64,000 bases of DNA, from assembly GCF_014773365.1 (NCBI RefSeq), contig NZ_JACWUN010000011.1:1-64000 (forward strand). Reading direction: 5' to 3'. Every line of letters begins with the position of its first letter. Position 1 is the first letter of the stretch. Positions 8,481 to 17,378 of this stretch are shown here, piece by piece. A program made the translations under genes and the position numbers. The notes under the pieces are model-generated. The model searched no databases, was not told where the DNA came from, and saw only the letters and a list, made by a program, of their open reading frames with translations. Source of the stretch: Pelovirga terrestris (GTDB taxonomy: Bacteria > Desulfobacterota > Desulfuromonadia > Desulfuromonadales > Geopsychrobacteraceae).

Positions 8481-9391
8481 CAGTCGGACACCGACTCAGG
8501 TGGGTTGGCGCTGTCAGCCCGGCGGACCTCGAGCACGCCGCTACGCAGGTGAATATCCCGCTGCGGGAAGGGAAAAGCGATACCTTCTTGATTGAAGCGC
8601 TCATATATCGCGAAGTTCAACTGACTGATCAATTTGCCCTTGCGATCAACCAGGCTCGACGACCAGGCCCGCAACTCAAACAGCAACCCATTATCACCGA
8701 ATTCAAGGAACCTGACCGCAGGCGGTGGAAGCTTCAAGACATCATCTTCCTGGTCGGCGATTTCGAGTAACAATTTTTCCACCTGGCGGGCGTCACTGCC
8801 GTAGGCAACACTGACGGGTATGCGAAAACGCACTTCGTTGTTGTTGTATTTCCAGTTAACAATATCGTCGGTAATAAACTTGGAGTTGGGGACAATCACG
8901 GCGATGTTATCATTATCCAGCACGGTGGTACTGCGGGCACCGATATTGACGACATTCCCCTCGACCCCACCAACTACGATCCGATCACCCATTTTGACCG
9001 GTCGTTCAAACATGATGATCAACCCGGCGATAAAATTACTGACAATGTTCTGCAAACCAAAACCGACACCGATACCGATAGCACCGGCCAGAACATTAAA
9101 CGTGGTCAGATCAATCCCCACAGTCTGGAGGATGATCAGCAGGCCAATCAACAGAATCAGGTAGCGCACCAAAGCCCCGATAGAATAACGTGCGCTCTCG
9201 CTCATGCGCACCCGCAGCAACGGCCCCTCTGCCAGCCAACGCTGCGTTTTGCGCGCAAACCACAGCAACCCGACCACCAGCACCACGAAGGACAGGATGG
9301 CCCAAGCGGTGATGCGTGTGTCCGCTGTTTCTATCATCGGCCACTGCAAAATATCCCACAACCACAACAGGATAATTTTAAGATTGTCCAT
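8480..9391 (-). CDS. small-conductance mechanosensitive channel (MscS family)
   Basis: A 303-residue inner-membrane channel. The hydrophobic N-terminus carries about three transmembrane segments (residues about 20-40, 65-85, 90-115). The last is the Gly/Ala-rich pore helix with GAIGIGVGFGLQNIVSNF, the MscS signature. The beta-domain follows (ERPVKMGDRIVVGGVEGNV), then an alpha/beta cytoplasmic domain. It opens under membrane tension to release solutes during hypo-osmotic shock. The ribosome site GAGAGGAACGG precedes the ATG. It overlaps cls by one base, suggesting a shared envelope-stress operon. Confidence 0.92.
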   Translation of the reverse strand: MDNLKIILLWLWDILQWPMIETADTRITAWAILSFVVLVVGLLWFARKTQRWLAEGPLLRVRMSESARYSIGALVRYLILLIGLLIILQTVGIDLTTFNVLAGAIGIGVGFGLQNIVSNFIAGLIIMFERPVKMGDRIVVGGVEGNVVNIGARSTTVLDNDNIAVIVPNSKFITDDIVNWKYNNNEVRFRIPVSVAYGSDARQVEKLLLEIADQEDDVLKLPPPAVRFLEFGDNGLLFELRAWSSSLVDRKGKLISQLNFAIYERFNQEGIAFPFPQRDIHLRSGVLEVRRADSANPPESVSD

Positions 9392-9439
9392 TTCCGTTCC
9401 TCTCGGAGATGAAAGCCGGTCACAATCGACGCGAATTGG

Positions 9440-9673
9440 TCATCGTTTTTGTGAGGATGCGGTATCCGAATCTTTGCCCCGCCCTTTGAGCAACAGGGCG
9501 ACGATAACCCCCATAGCAAAACCACCGACAGCCGTTAGGAACAGCAGCACAACGGTCGATATCTGACCGGAAAACCAGAGGAACTGGATCCTCACCGGAG
9601 CCGTGTTCTGCAGAATCACAACGGCCAGCAAGGCCCCGAGAACGATCAATAGAATCTGTTTGGCTGTTCGCAT
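9440..9673 (-). CDS. LapA-domain (DUF1049) membrane protein
   Basis: A 77-residue protein from MRTAKQ; the ATG at 9673 follows AAGGGG and is preferred over a longer reading frame lacking a ribosome site. It has two transmembrane helices (about residues 5-22 and 38-62) with the connecting PVRIQFLWFSGQIS loop typical of the lipopolysaccharide assembly protein A domain, followed by a short basic tail. In E. coli the related LapA helps control LPS synthesis; that role here is inference. It lies 48 bp upstream of the mscS-family gene on the same strand, and may lead that operon. Confidence 0.75.
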   Translation of the reverse strand: MRTAKQILLIVLGALLAVVILQNTAPVRIQFLWFSGQISTVVLLFLTAVGGFAMGVIVALLLKGRGKDSDTASSQKR

Positions 9674-9929
9674 GCTTACCCCTTTCAAACTTATGAGTCT
9701 CACCTCCAAGAGTAACCTTCTTTGTTTTAAGTATAGCCTACCAGCACCCATTAGAAATAAAAACTTCAGCGGAGGGACCCTGCCCCACGGACCAGTTCTC
9801 GATAAAACAATGGTTGACCGAAAGTTGGGATATAATTGCTGATTTCCACTGATTGGAAGGCCTGAATCGTGTTATGGATTCTTTATAGGAAAACTGTCTG
9901 CCGTCACATCAGAAAGGAAGCAGCACCCC

Positions 9930-10943
9930 ATGGTCGTCAATTTGATTAACGAACGCGACCGAAATCTGGCCAGAGCGCTGGTCGAAGAAAACGGCTTCAG
10001 CTTCGAAGAAGATTATGATCTCCTGGTCGGCAAGTTTGAAGACGGCGAACTGGTCGCGACAGCGGCCCGCAGTCACAATGTTTTCAAGATGATCTGTATT
10101 CGGCAAAGTCACCGCGGGGGGGGATGTCTCGGCGCGTTGGTTACTGCGCTGATCAATAGCTGTGCCTACAGCGACATTCGCAATTTTTTCATCTTTACTA
10201 CTCTGGAAAACCGTGGTGCCTTTGAACATCTCAACTTTTTCCCCCTGGTGAGCCACGGCAATATCTGTCTGCTCGAATACGGACAGGGACTGTTGAGTTA
10301 TCTGCAGCAGCACCGTGAGCTTAGACTGGCCGGCAGCAATGGCGCGGTCGTCGTTAACTGCAACCCCTTTACCCTGGGACACCGCTATCTGATCGAAACT
10401 GCTGCGGCACAGGTAGATCACCTCTATATCTTTGTTGTCCGTGAAGATCGTTCGCTCTTTCCCTTTGACGTACGTATGGCCCTGGTCAGAGCAGGCACTG
10501 CCGATCTGGACAACGTTTCGGTTCTGGATACCTCTGACTACGCCGTCAGCCAGGTGACCTTTCCAGGTTATTTTTTAAAGCAGGATGATGATCGGCTGCA
10601 ACTGCAGATGGAGATCGATCTGTTGCTCTTTGCCCGAAAGATTGCACCTTTTTTTGGCATCACCCGGCGCTTTATTGGTACCGAACCTTACTGCCGAACC
10701 ACCCGTAGCTACAGCGATACAATGCCCCGTATCCTTGGACCGGAAGGAATCCAGACCATCCAGCTGGAAAGAAAACTGAGCGCAGATACCCCAATCAGCG
10801 CTTTTCGCGTCCGCAAAGCCCTGAAAAATGAGAACTACGAAGCGTTGCGCAAGCTGGTCCCGGCAACAACTCTGGAGTTTCTACGCAGCGCTGAAGGGCG
10901 CAAGCTACTGACTGCCAGTAAAAACTATCGCAGGAGACACTAA
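9930..10943 (+). CDS. citC: [citrate (pro-3S)-lyase] ligase
   Basis: A 337-residue enzyme that uses ATP and acetate to acetylate the prosthetic group of the citrate lyase acyl carrier subunit, switching the complex on. An N-terminal GNAT-like region (residues 1-110, with RQSHRGGGCLGALV) is followed by a nucleotidyltransferase domain with the (H/N)xGH motif NPFTLGHRYL near residue 151. It is the first gene of the operon. The ribosome site is AGAAAGGAAG, 12 bp before the ATG. The 178 bp upstream contain a TATAAT at 9831-9836 without a well-spaced -35, so the promoter is undefined. Confidence 0.93.
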   Translation: MVVNLINERDRNLARALVEENGFSFEEDYDLLVGKFEDGELVATAARSHNVFKMICIRQSHRGGGCLGALVTALINSCAYSDIRNFFIFTTLENRGAFEHLNFFPLVSHGNICLLEYGQGLLSYLQQHRELRLAGSNGAVVVNCNPFTLGHRYLIETAAAQVDHLYIFVVREDRSLFPFDVRMALVRAGTADLDNVSVLDTSDYAVSQVTFPGYFLKQDDDRLQLQMEIDLLLFARKIAPFFGITRRFIGTEPYCRTTRSYSDTMPRILGPEGIQTIQLERKLSADTPISAFRVRKALKNENYEALRKLVPATTLEFLRSAEGRKLLTASKNYRRRH

Positions 10944-10944
10944 G

Positions 10945-11223
10945 ATGGAAATCGTTCGCAAAGCCCAGGCCGGAACCATGCAATCAAGCGATCTGATGGT
11001 CTTTCTCGAGCCCGCGCCGCAACTAAGGCTTGAAATCGACTCAACGGTAAAAAAACAATTCGAACACCTCATTCGCAAGCAGGCTGAAAGTGTTCTCCAG
11101 CGTTTTTCCATCACCAGCGGGGTCATTCGCATCAGCGATCGCGGTGCCCTCGATTACGCCATCGCCGCGCGCCTGGAAACAGGTCTGTTGCGCGCCTGCG
11201 CCGACCAAAGGACATCATCATGA
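10945..11223 (+). CDS. citD: citrate lyase acyl carrier protein (gamma subunit)
   Basis: A 92-residue carrier that holds the 2'-(5''-phosphoribosyl)-3'-dephospho-CoA group on a serine near residue 14 (AGTMQSSDLMV). The acetyl and citryl thioesters form on this arm. Family length and the LEPAPQLRLEIDSTV segment match CitD. It begins 2 bp after the citC stop and overlaps the following PPC-domain gene by 4 bp (ATGA). Confidence 0.93.
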   Translation: MEIVRKAQAGTMQSSDLMVFLEPAPQLRLEIDSTVKKQFEHLIRKQAESVLQRFSITSGVIRISDRGALDYAIAARLETGLLRACADQRTSS

Positions 11224-11690
11224 ACGGCCTCCACTATCGCCAGTGGCAACCGGGACGCAATTTCCTGATCAAGATTGAACCGGGAGAGAGCCTTCGGACC
11301 TGCCTTAACCAATTTGCCCTGGACGCGGGCATCCACCACGCGGTAATCGTTTCGGCGGTCGGTTCGGTATGCAAGGCCGAGTTTCGCGGCATTAAATCAG
11401 GGGCCAAACGCCCCATCTCCGAACCACGGATGAGCCGTCATCACCTCGAAGGCCCCCTGGAGCTGATCGGGCTTGAAGGTAACCTGATTGCCGAAAGTTC
11501 CGGCAGCGTAGATATCCATCTCCATATTCTGCTGGGGAAAAGTTCGGGTGAAGTCGCTGGTGGACACCTGTTTGATGCTGAAGTTTTTGCCGGCTGTGAA
11601 ATTGCCCTCTGCGAAATGCAGGTGACCGGAGTCGCACGCTATGCTTCAAAATCTTCCGGTACACCAGCCATCTATATTGAAGAGGATTAA
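11220..11690 (+). CDS. PPC/DUF296-domain protein inside the citrate lyase operon
   Basis: A 156-residue protein recognised as a PPC (plant and prokaryote conserved, DUF296) domain. Features are GESLRTCLNQFALDAGIHHAVIVSAVGSV at the start of the fold, LHILLGKSSGEVAGGHLF in the centre, and the terminal strand VFAGCEIALCE. Bacterial PPC proteins are small trimers of largely unknown function; several bind metal through conserved histidines, and IHH and DIHLHI are candidates here. It overlaps citD by 4 bp and ends 2 bp before citE, so it is certainly co-transcribed. It is not a standard cit gene. A regulatory, metal-linked or prosthetic-group role is inference. It is not CitX, which is present further down. 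Confidence 0.8.
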   Translation: MNGLHYRQWQPGRNFLIKIEPGESLRTCLNQFALDAGIHHAVIVSAVGSVCKAEFRGIKSGAKRPISEPRMSRHHLEGPLELIGLEGNLIAESSGSVDIHLHILLGKSSGEVAGGHLFDAEVFAGCEIALCEMQVTGVARYASKSSGTPAIYIEED

Positions 11691-11692
11691 CC

Positions 11693-12616
11693 ATGGAAGA
11701 TTCCTTTCGCTTGCGCCGTTCCCTCCTTTATGTGCCGGGCAATATGCCATCAATGCTGCAGAACATTCCGATCTTTGAAAGTGATGCGGTCATGATCGAT
11801 CTTGAGGATGCCGTTCCATACAGTGAAAAAGACGCCGCCCGAACCCTGGTGCACAGTTTTTTAAGCACTTATCGGGAGCGCAACAAGGAGATTTTCGTTC
11901 GCATCAACGGTCTGAAAACCGACTGGTGGCAACAGGATCTGCTGGCGATCCTTCCGGCTCTGCCTGATGGCATCCGTCTGCCGGAAGCCGATTCCCCGGA
12001 GTTAGTTGAACAACTGGATACGGTGTTGACGGAGTTCGAGGAAGAACTGGGGATTGACATCGGCCATTTCAAGATTCTCCCTTCAATTGAAACGGCTGAA
12101 GGGGTCATCAACTGTATCAAGACCGCTCGCAGCTCCAATCGTTTGATCGGTCTGGCTTTTGGCGCCGAAGATTACACCGCCAGTCTGGAAATTGAACGCA
12201 CCAAGACTGGAGAGGAACTGTTTGCTGCGCGCACCCGTGTAGTCTGGGCCTGTAAAGCTGCCGGAATTCAAGCGATTGATACTATTTTTTCCGATGTATC
12301 CGACATGGAAGCCCTGCGCCGCGAAACAACCCTGATCAAAACCCTCGGTTTCTCGGGAAAATCCCTGGTTAACCCCCGTCAGATCGAGATTGTGCATGAG
12401 GTGTTCGCCCCGAAGCAGGAAGAGGTTGATTATGCCTTGCAGGTCATTGAAGCGATCCAGAAAGCGCGGGAAATGGGGACCGGAGTCATCTCACTTGGCG
12501 GAAAAATGATCGATGCTCCGGTGGTGAAACGTGCCCTGAAAATCCTCAAAACCGCCCAGGCCCACGGTCTGATCGATATGCCACTGGATGAAGAGGTTAT
12601 CTATGGTCACAAATAG
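11693..12616 (+). CDS. citE: citrate lyase beta subunit (citryl-ACP lyase)
   Basis: A 307-residue TIM-barrel lyase that cleaves citryl-ACP to oxaloacetate and acetyl-ACP. Signatures: LRRSLLYVPGN at the N-terminus, SDAVMIDLEDAVP (Mg-binding acidic residues), FVRINGL, ILPSIETAEGV and GLAFGAEDYTASL. Length is normal. It starts 2 bp after the PPC gene, and its 3' end overlaps citF. Confidence 0.95.
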   Translation: MEDSFRLRRSLLYVPGNMPSMLQNIPIFESDAVMIDLEDAVPYSEKDAARTLVHSFLSTYRERNKEIFVRINGLKTDWWQQDLLAILPALPDGIRLPEADSPELVEQLDTVLTEFEEELGIDIGHFKILPSIETAEGVINCIKTARSSNRLIGLAFGAEDYTASLEIERTKTGEELFAARTRVVWACKAAGIQAIDTIFSDVSDMEALRRETTLIKTLGFSGKSLVNPRQIEIVHEVFAPKQEEVDYALQVIEAIQKAREMGTGVISLGGKMIDAPVVKRALKILKTAQAHGLIDMPLDEEVIYGHK

Positions 12617-14141
12617 TCTGGGCCGGCCACTGCCGGAACATTTTTTTGGCAAAACGGTTCATCCCTATCAGGATCCCTACAACCGCAAACCGGTCGGCAA
12701 CCACGCGACCCGGCCACTGCGGCGGCATAACCCCGGTGATAAAAAATTGCTCGGCAACTTGCGCAAAGCGATCGAAGCTTCCGGGCTGAGAAGTGGAATG
12801 TGTATCGCCACCCACCATCACCTGCGCAACGGTGACGCCCTGCTTAACCTGGTCGTCCGTGAAATTGACAACCTGGGCCTGCGCGATATCCGCATCGCCT
12901 CCAGCTCGGTTCATCCGGTCCACGCCGAACTGATCCCTTTTATCAAAAAAGGGGTCATCAGCGGATTTGAATGTGGGGTCAATGGTCTGATCGGCGAAAT
13001 GGTCTCCCGCGGCGAGCTTGACTGTCCGATTATCGTGCGCACCCACGGTGGCCGGGCCCGCTCCCTGATCACCGGCGAGGTGGTAGTCGATGTGGCTTTT
13101 ATCGCCGCACCGTCCTGCGATTGTTACGGCAACATGAACGGCTTTTTCGGTCCGTCAGCCTGTGGGAGCCTCGGTTATGCCTTCACCGATGCCCAATATG
13201 CCCGCTGTGTGGTTGCGGTTACCGACAATCTGAGCGCTGCTCCGGTCACACCGGTGTCGATTCCCCAGTCGCTGGTTGATTATGTTGTTGAGGTTAACCG
13301 CCTCGGTGACCCGCGCAAAATCGTCTCGACGACTACCCAGATAACCCGTGACCCGGTCGGCCTGCAGATTGCCCGCTACGCCGCCCAGGTGATCGATGCG
13401 TCAGGCCTGCTGCGCGATGGCTTTTCCTTTCAGACCGGAGCCGGGGGGATTTCCCTGGCGGTGGCCGAACAGGTCCGGCGGATGATGAGTCAGGCCCAGA
13501 TTAAAGGGAGCTTCGGTTGTGGCGGGATCACCGGCTATTTTGTCGATATGCTTGAAGAAGGGCTGTTCCGCACCCTGTTCGATGTTCAGTGTTTTGATCT
13601 CAAGGCAGTGGAGTCGATCGGCCGCAATCTGCACCATCAGGAAATGAGCGCCGACACCTACGCCAATCCCTTCAATGCCGGAGCGATGGTCAACCTGCTT
13701 GATTGTGTTATCCTCGGCGCCACCGAAATCGATGTCGATTTCAACGTCAACGTCAATACCGAATCCAATGGCTACCTGCTGCATAATACCGGCGGCCACA
13801 GTGACGCCGCAGCGGGAGCCAAATTATCGATCATCACCGCGCCCCTGCTGCGTGGTCGGCTACCGATCATCCGTGATACCGTGACCACGGTCACCACACC
13901 GGGACGCACCATTGATGTTATCGTCACTGAACGCGGCATCGCCGTTAATAATCATCAGCAGGAACTCAAGGAGGAACTGATCAGGCGCAAAGTACCGGTT
14001 CGCGATATTCACGAACTAAGAGAGGAAGCCTGTCGCATCACCGGTGAGCCGCACCCGATCGAGTTTACCGACGAAGTTGTGGCCCTGATCGAGTACCGGG
14101 ATGGGACCATTATCGATGCTGTACGCAAAGTTAAGGAGTGA
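12603..14141 (+). CDS. citF: citrate lyase alpha subunit (citrate:acetyl-ACP transferase)
   Basis: A 512-residue CoA-transferase-like subunit that exchanges citrate for acetate on the acyl carrier protein. Motifs include a Gly-rich AFTDAQYARC region, QTGAGGISLAV, GSFGCGGITGY and TERGIAVN near the C-terminus. The ATG at 12603 is chosen because GAAGAGG lies 6 bp upstream. It overlaps the end of citE by 14 bp, which is typical of tight translational coupling. Confidence 0.95.
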   Translation: MVTNSLGRPLPEHFFGKTVHPYQDPYNRKPVGNHATRPLRRHNPGDKKLLGNLRKAIEASGLRSGMCIATHHHLRNGDALLNLVVREIDNLGLRDIRIASSSVHPVHAELIPFIKKGVISGFECGVNGLIGEMVSRGELDCPIIVRTHGGRARSLITGEVVVDVAFIAAPSCDCYGNMNGFFGPSACGSLGYAFTDAQYARCVVAVTDNLSAAPVTPVSIPQSLVDYVVEVNRLGDPRKIVSTTTQITRDPVGLQIARYAAQVIDASGLLRDGFSFQTGAGGISLAVAEQVRRMMSQAQIKGSFGCGGITGYFVDMLEEGLFRTLFDVQCFDLKAVESIGRNLHHQEMSADTYANPFNAGAMVNLLDCVILGATEIDVDFNVNVNTESNGYLLHNTGGHSDAAAGAKLSIITAPLLRGRLPIIRDTVTTVTTPGRTIDVIVTERGIAVNNHQQELKEELIRRKVPVRDIHELREEACRITGEPHPIEFTDEVVALIEYRDGTIIDAVRKVKE

Positions 14142-14619
14142 CATCCTCGCCGCCCGCGACGAGCGCCAGCGCGCGCTTGAACAGCGGACGGCAGGCGATT
14201 CCCGGACCCTGGTGCTGTTGTCACTCAACCTCCCGGGGCGGGACAAGCAGGAAACCGGTTTCGATCCACTGATTACCTGGGGGGAGCAACAACTTAAGTA
14301 TTATATTGAGGATCTTGAACCAATCACCCGGCACACCGATGTTCTGGGTCCCTGGGCCCTCTATGCCGGCAACCTGCCGGCGGTAGCAGCTAAACAGATC
14401 GGCTGTATGATCGAAGAAAGTTGCGCCGCCGCGCGCCTGCTTGATATTGATATTTATGACAATAATGCAGTGCCTTACCACCGACAGCAGCTCGGACATC
14501 CACCCCGCTCCTGTTTCCTTTGTCCGGCACCAGCGACCGAATGTATCCGCCTCGGCCGTCACTCTTCCCAGGAATTGCAACGCTACCTTGAACGCCTCCG
14601 TGACCACCTCCCGACTTGA
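14116..14619 (+). CDS. citX: apo-citrate lyase phosphoribosyl-dephospho-CoA transferase
   Basis: A 167-residue protein that attaches the prosthetic group precursor to apo-CitD. It is recognised by LVLLSLNLPGRDKQ near the start, GPWALYAG, and the C-terminal RSCFLCPAPATECIR. The likely start at 14116 lies inside citF (26-bp overlap). It comes just before citG, the enzyme that makes its substrate. Confidence 0.88.
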   Translation: MLYAKLRSDILAARDERQRALEQRTAGDSRTLVLLSLNLPGRDKQETGFDPLITWGEQQLKYYIEDLEPITRHTDVLGPWALYAGNLPAVAAKQIGCMIEESCAAARLLDIDIYDNNAVPYHRQQLGHPPRSCFLCPAPATECIRLGRHSSQELQRYLERLRDHLPT

Positions 14620-15457
14620 AACCCTGGCCACCGCTCTGGCCAACGGCTTGCGGGCCGAGTTGTATCTGACCCCCAAGCCGGGACTGGTTGATTTGAGGGA
14701 CAATGGTGCCCACCCGGATCTGAACCTGCTCCTTATGTGTCGTTCGATCCGGCTGGTTGATGGCTATCTGCAGGAACTGGCTGGAGCGCTGCTCAGGAAC
14801 GCCGGACCGGACGAACTGATCGCTATCGGTCGGCAGGCGGAACATACTATGATAAAACAACTGGGCAGCAATACCCATCGTGGAGGGATATTCCTCTGCG
14901 GACTGATTCTGGTCGCCGCCGATCAAGCCAATCCCGACGATCCCCAGGCGTTGCAACAGTCCGTCATACAGATTGCTGCAGCTTTTTTTGCCAAGCGGGA
15001 AGAGCAAAGCAGCAACGGCGAGCAGGTCCGGCGCCAGCACCCTGCTGCCGGCATTGTCACTGAGGCGTTGGCTGGCCTGCCGAATCTTTTTGACACCATT
15101 CTTCCTATTCTCAATGACCCGCGTACCCTCGAAGAACCGCGGCGCGTTTATCTGGCCCTGGCCCGCCTGATGCAAAAGGTCCAGGACTCGACCAGCCTTC
15201 ACCGCTGTGGCGAACAGGGATTGACCCTGCTCCGACAGGCAGGGGCGCGCCTCGAAGAGTGTATCCTTGGTGGTCACGACCCGACCCATCTGCTTACTCA
15301 GACCAACCGGGAATTCCGCCGCCACAACCTGACCATGGGGGGCGTTGCAGACCTGTTGGGGGTTGGACTCGGTTACGCTGGATACCTGCTGTCCAACCTC
15401 ACGTACCATCAGGGTTACGAGGAAATTTCACCAGAGAGGAAAAAAGCAGGAATATGA
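14600..15457 (+). CDS. citG: triphosphoribosyl-dephospho-CoA synthase
   Basis: About 285 residues. It makes 2'-(5''-triphosphoribosyl)-3'-dephospho-CoA from ATP and dephospho-CoA, the prosthetic-group precursor for CitD. Signatures: LTPKPGLVDLRDNGAHPDL near the N-terminus, LGSNTHRGGIFLCG, and the C-terminal GGVADLLG. The frame extends upstream into citX but without similarity. A GTG at 14600 (VTTSRLET) is the most plausible start, with TTG at 14588 as alternative. It is the last gene of the operon. Confidence 0.9.
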   Translation: MTTSRLETLATALANGLRAELYLTPKPGLVDLRDNGAHPDLNLLLMCRSIRLVDGYLQELAGALLRNAGPDELIAIGRQAEHTMIKQLGSNTHRGGIFLCGLILVAADQANPDDPQALQQSVIQIAAAFFAKREEQSSNGEQVRRQHPAAGIVTEALAGLPNLFDTILPILNDPRTLEEPRRVYLALARLMQKVQDSTSLHRCGEQGLTLLRQAGARLEECILGGHDPTHLLTQTNREFRRHNLTMGGVADLLGVGLGYAGYLLSNLTYHQGYEEISPERKKAGI

Positions 15458-15476
15458 ACATCGCTACGCCAAACTA

Positions 15477-15517
15477 GTCGATGCGACAAGTGTCACTATG
15501 GCAATCGTCGCATCGAC
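15477..15517. terminator. intergenic hairpin between convergent citG and the outer-membrane protein gene
   Basis: A perfect 11-bp inverted repeat, GTCGATGCGAC / GTCGCATCGAC, with a 19-nt loop. It sits in the 84-bp gap between two converging genes. No T-tract follows on either strand, so it is not a classical intrinsic terminator. A role in ending or protecting transcripts is likely from its position. Confidence 0.45.
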
Positions 15518-15541
15518 ATAAGATGATGAATCAGATAACGA

Positions 15542-17047
15542 CTAGAAATCGACGCTCAAAGCAACAGCCACTCGGGTTTCCTGGGGGATTTCTTCGCCGT
15601 CATAGGTATACTTGTCTTTTGAGAAGACGCCGGCAACATCAAGACGTGCCGCCCACAGGTTCAAACCAAGACCTGCGGTGTATACCAGGCCGACATCACT
15701 TTCAGCCATGTTCTTGTAAATCCCACCCCGCAAAGCCAAAAAGCGCAGGGCATCCCACTCAAGCCCCAGAGACAGGTTTTGGGTTTTGTAGTCACGAAAT
15801 ACGGTCTTGTTTTCGGTCAGATCGACATTGACCTCAACCGTGACCGTATCCCAGGGGAAATAAGCAACCCCGGCGGTAACCTGTGGGTCAATGCGCACGT
15901 CTTTGGCTATGACCGTGGACGTTTCGCCATTGCTTAACATGACATCCTTGCTGAAACCGTCAAACTTTGGGGCGTTCAGATTACGCCCGACCAAACCAAA
16001 GGCAAAGCGGTTGTAACGCGCCAGCACCCCGAGGTCGATGCCAAAATTGGTGGAGTCGTTATAATTTTCTGTAGTCTCAGACAGGAGTTCGCCCGATTCA
16101 TCATCAAAAACCAGGACTTGGTTGCCGTAAACGCGCCCCTGCATGACCTTGAGATTGGCACCGACGGCAATATGGTTATTAATGGCATAACCATAGGTAA
16201 AGGGGATTTCGCCAACACCAAAGCCGGTCAAAACGACGGTGGTGGTATTATCATCCAGATTGCTGGTCGTCCCTGAACTTGTCGCTACGGTTTCAAGTAG
16301 ATCTACGGCGGCCTGCAGATCGCCGGCACTGATACCATTGGTACGAATCAGATAGTCGAGTTTCTGGATAGCGTCGGAACTGAAACCGGCAACTGTGAGT
16401 TGCGCTTGCTGGCCAGCCGTCAAGGCCATGATTTCATTATCATTGCCAGAGACATTCACCAAAGCAATCTCTGAATTGATCTGCGTCAGATCAGCAGAAA
16501 AACCAAGGTTGGTAGAGTCCAGATCAGCAACCCAGGCGGCAGCCTGACCATAGCCCCGTACACCGACACCGAAATTGCCTACCCGCACACCAAAACCGGC
16601 ATTGGCATCGGCCGTCAAGCCAGTGCTGGGCTTATCAATACCGGCCAGGGCCCCAACCAGTTTGACCAGATCCTGCAGATCTGACTCGCTATTAATGCCC
16701 GCTTCCAGCTGATCCAGATCGATATCGGCCAGGTCATCAATATAATCCCCAAATTCACCATGCAAACGGTAACCACCGGCGGCACTAATATCAACACCCC
16801 AACGTTTCTTGCCCATATCGCTATTGTCGGCGGCTAGGCGCTGACCCTCAGCATCGCGCTGGGCAAAAAAACCGAAGGCGGCGGGGTTGTAATATTGGGC
16901 ACTGGTATCCCGCACCGACACAACATTGGCCCCCCCCATCCCCATGGCACGCGGCGACGCAAAAAAAGTATCAAGCGCCATTGCTGAGACCGGAATCAGC
17001 AAGACAAGACAACAACCTAAAACCACCAATCTGGACAATCTCATCAA
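15542..17047 (-). CDS. outer-membrane beta-barrel protein (TraF_2 / FadL-like)
   Basis: A 501-residue protein with a clear signal peptide (MRLSRLVVLGCCLVLLIPVSAMA). The conserved N-terminal block SPRAMGMGGANVV, then YYNPAAFGF, is shared by FadL-type and PF13729 (often named conjugal transfer TraF) outer-membrane proteins. The rest alternates short amphipathic strands and ends in a C-terminal aromatic (LSVDF), as expected for a barrel. A small-molecule channel role is likely. There are no conjugation genes nearby, so the TraF name should not be read as function. Confidence 0.75.
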   Translation of the reverse strand: MMRLSRLVVLGCCLVLLIPVSAMALDTFFASPRAMGMGGANVVSVRDTSAQYYNPAAFGFFAQRDAEGQRLAADNSDMGKKRWGVDISAAGGYRLHGEFGDYIDDLADIDLDQLEAGINSESDLQDLVKLVGALAGIDKPSTGLTADANAGFGVRVGNFGVGVRGYGQAAAWVADLDSTNLGFSADLTQINSEIALVNVSGNDNEIMALTAGQQAQLTVAGFSSDAIQKLDYLIRTNGISAGDLQAAVDLLETVATSSGTTSNLDDNTTTVVLTGFGVGEIPFTYGYAINNHIAVGANLKVMQGRVYGNQVLVFDDESGELLSETTENYNDSTNFGIDLGVLARYNRFAFGLVGRNLNAPKFDGFSKDVMLSNGETSTVIAKDVRIDPQVTAGVAYFPWDTVTVEVNVDLTENKTVFRDYKTQNLSLGLEWDALRFLALRGGIYKNMAESDVGLVYTAGLGLNLWAARLDVAGVFSKDKYTYDGEEIPQETRVAVALSVDF

Positions 17048-17168
17048 AAACTCTCCTCTAGTAAGTGTGATCCAAAACGCACGAAGAATTTGATTTCTCT
17101 TATCTTAACGAAATCCGCGCAAGATTAGTTTATTTTATACCTATAGTAAAGTTAAAAAACCTCTAGAC

Positions 17169-17189
17169 TCAATTACTACAGGTAATTGA
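17169..17189. promoter_or_regulatory. 8-bp inverted repeat in the divergent intergenic region
   Basis: TCAATTAC-(5 nt)-GTAATTGA lies in the AT-rich 331-bp gap between the outer-membrane protein gene (minus) and cytochrome c7 (plus). Size and symmetry fit a dimeric regulator operator. The regulator is unknown. Nothing else in this gap was recognised. Confidence 0.35.
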
Positions 17190-17378
17190 TACATGTCACA
17201 TCGACATTTGGCCAAAAAATTCTCACCGCATGAAATCGTAGATGCCTGATTTTATGAATTTTCAACAAGACATCTGCCTACTTGATGACAGATATCTAAT
17301 GAAATCCATCGACGCCAATGACAAACTTCAGTCAACCACAGACCACTAAGGTCAACACCTACTAAGGAGGAAATTGTC

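Noticed and set aside
9831-9836. TATAAT as the -10 of the citrate lyase operon
   Set aside because: The TTGACC upstream is only 11 bp away, and no acceptable -35 lies at 16-18 bp.
15542-17047. Conjugation gene (TraF)
   Set aside because: The family name is historical; the protein looks like an outer-membrane barrel and no conjugation genes are present.
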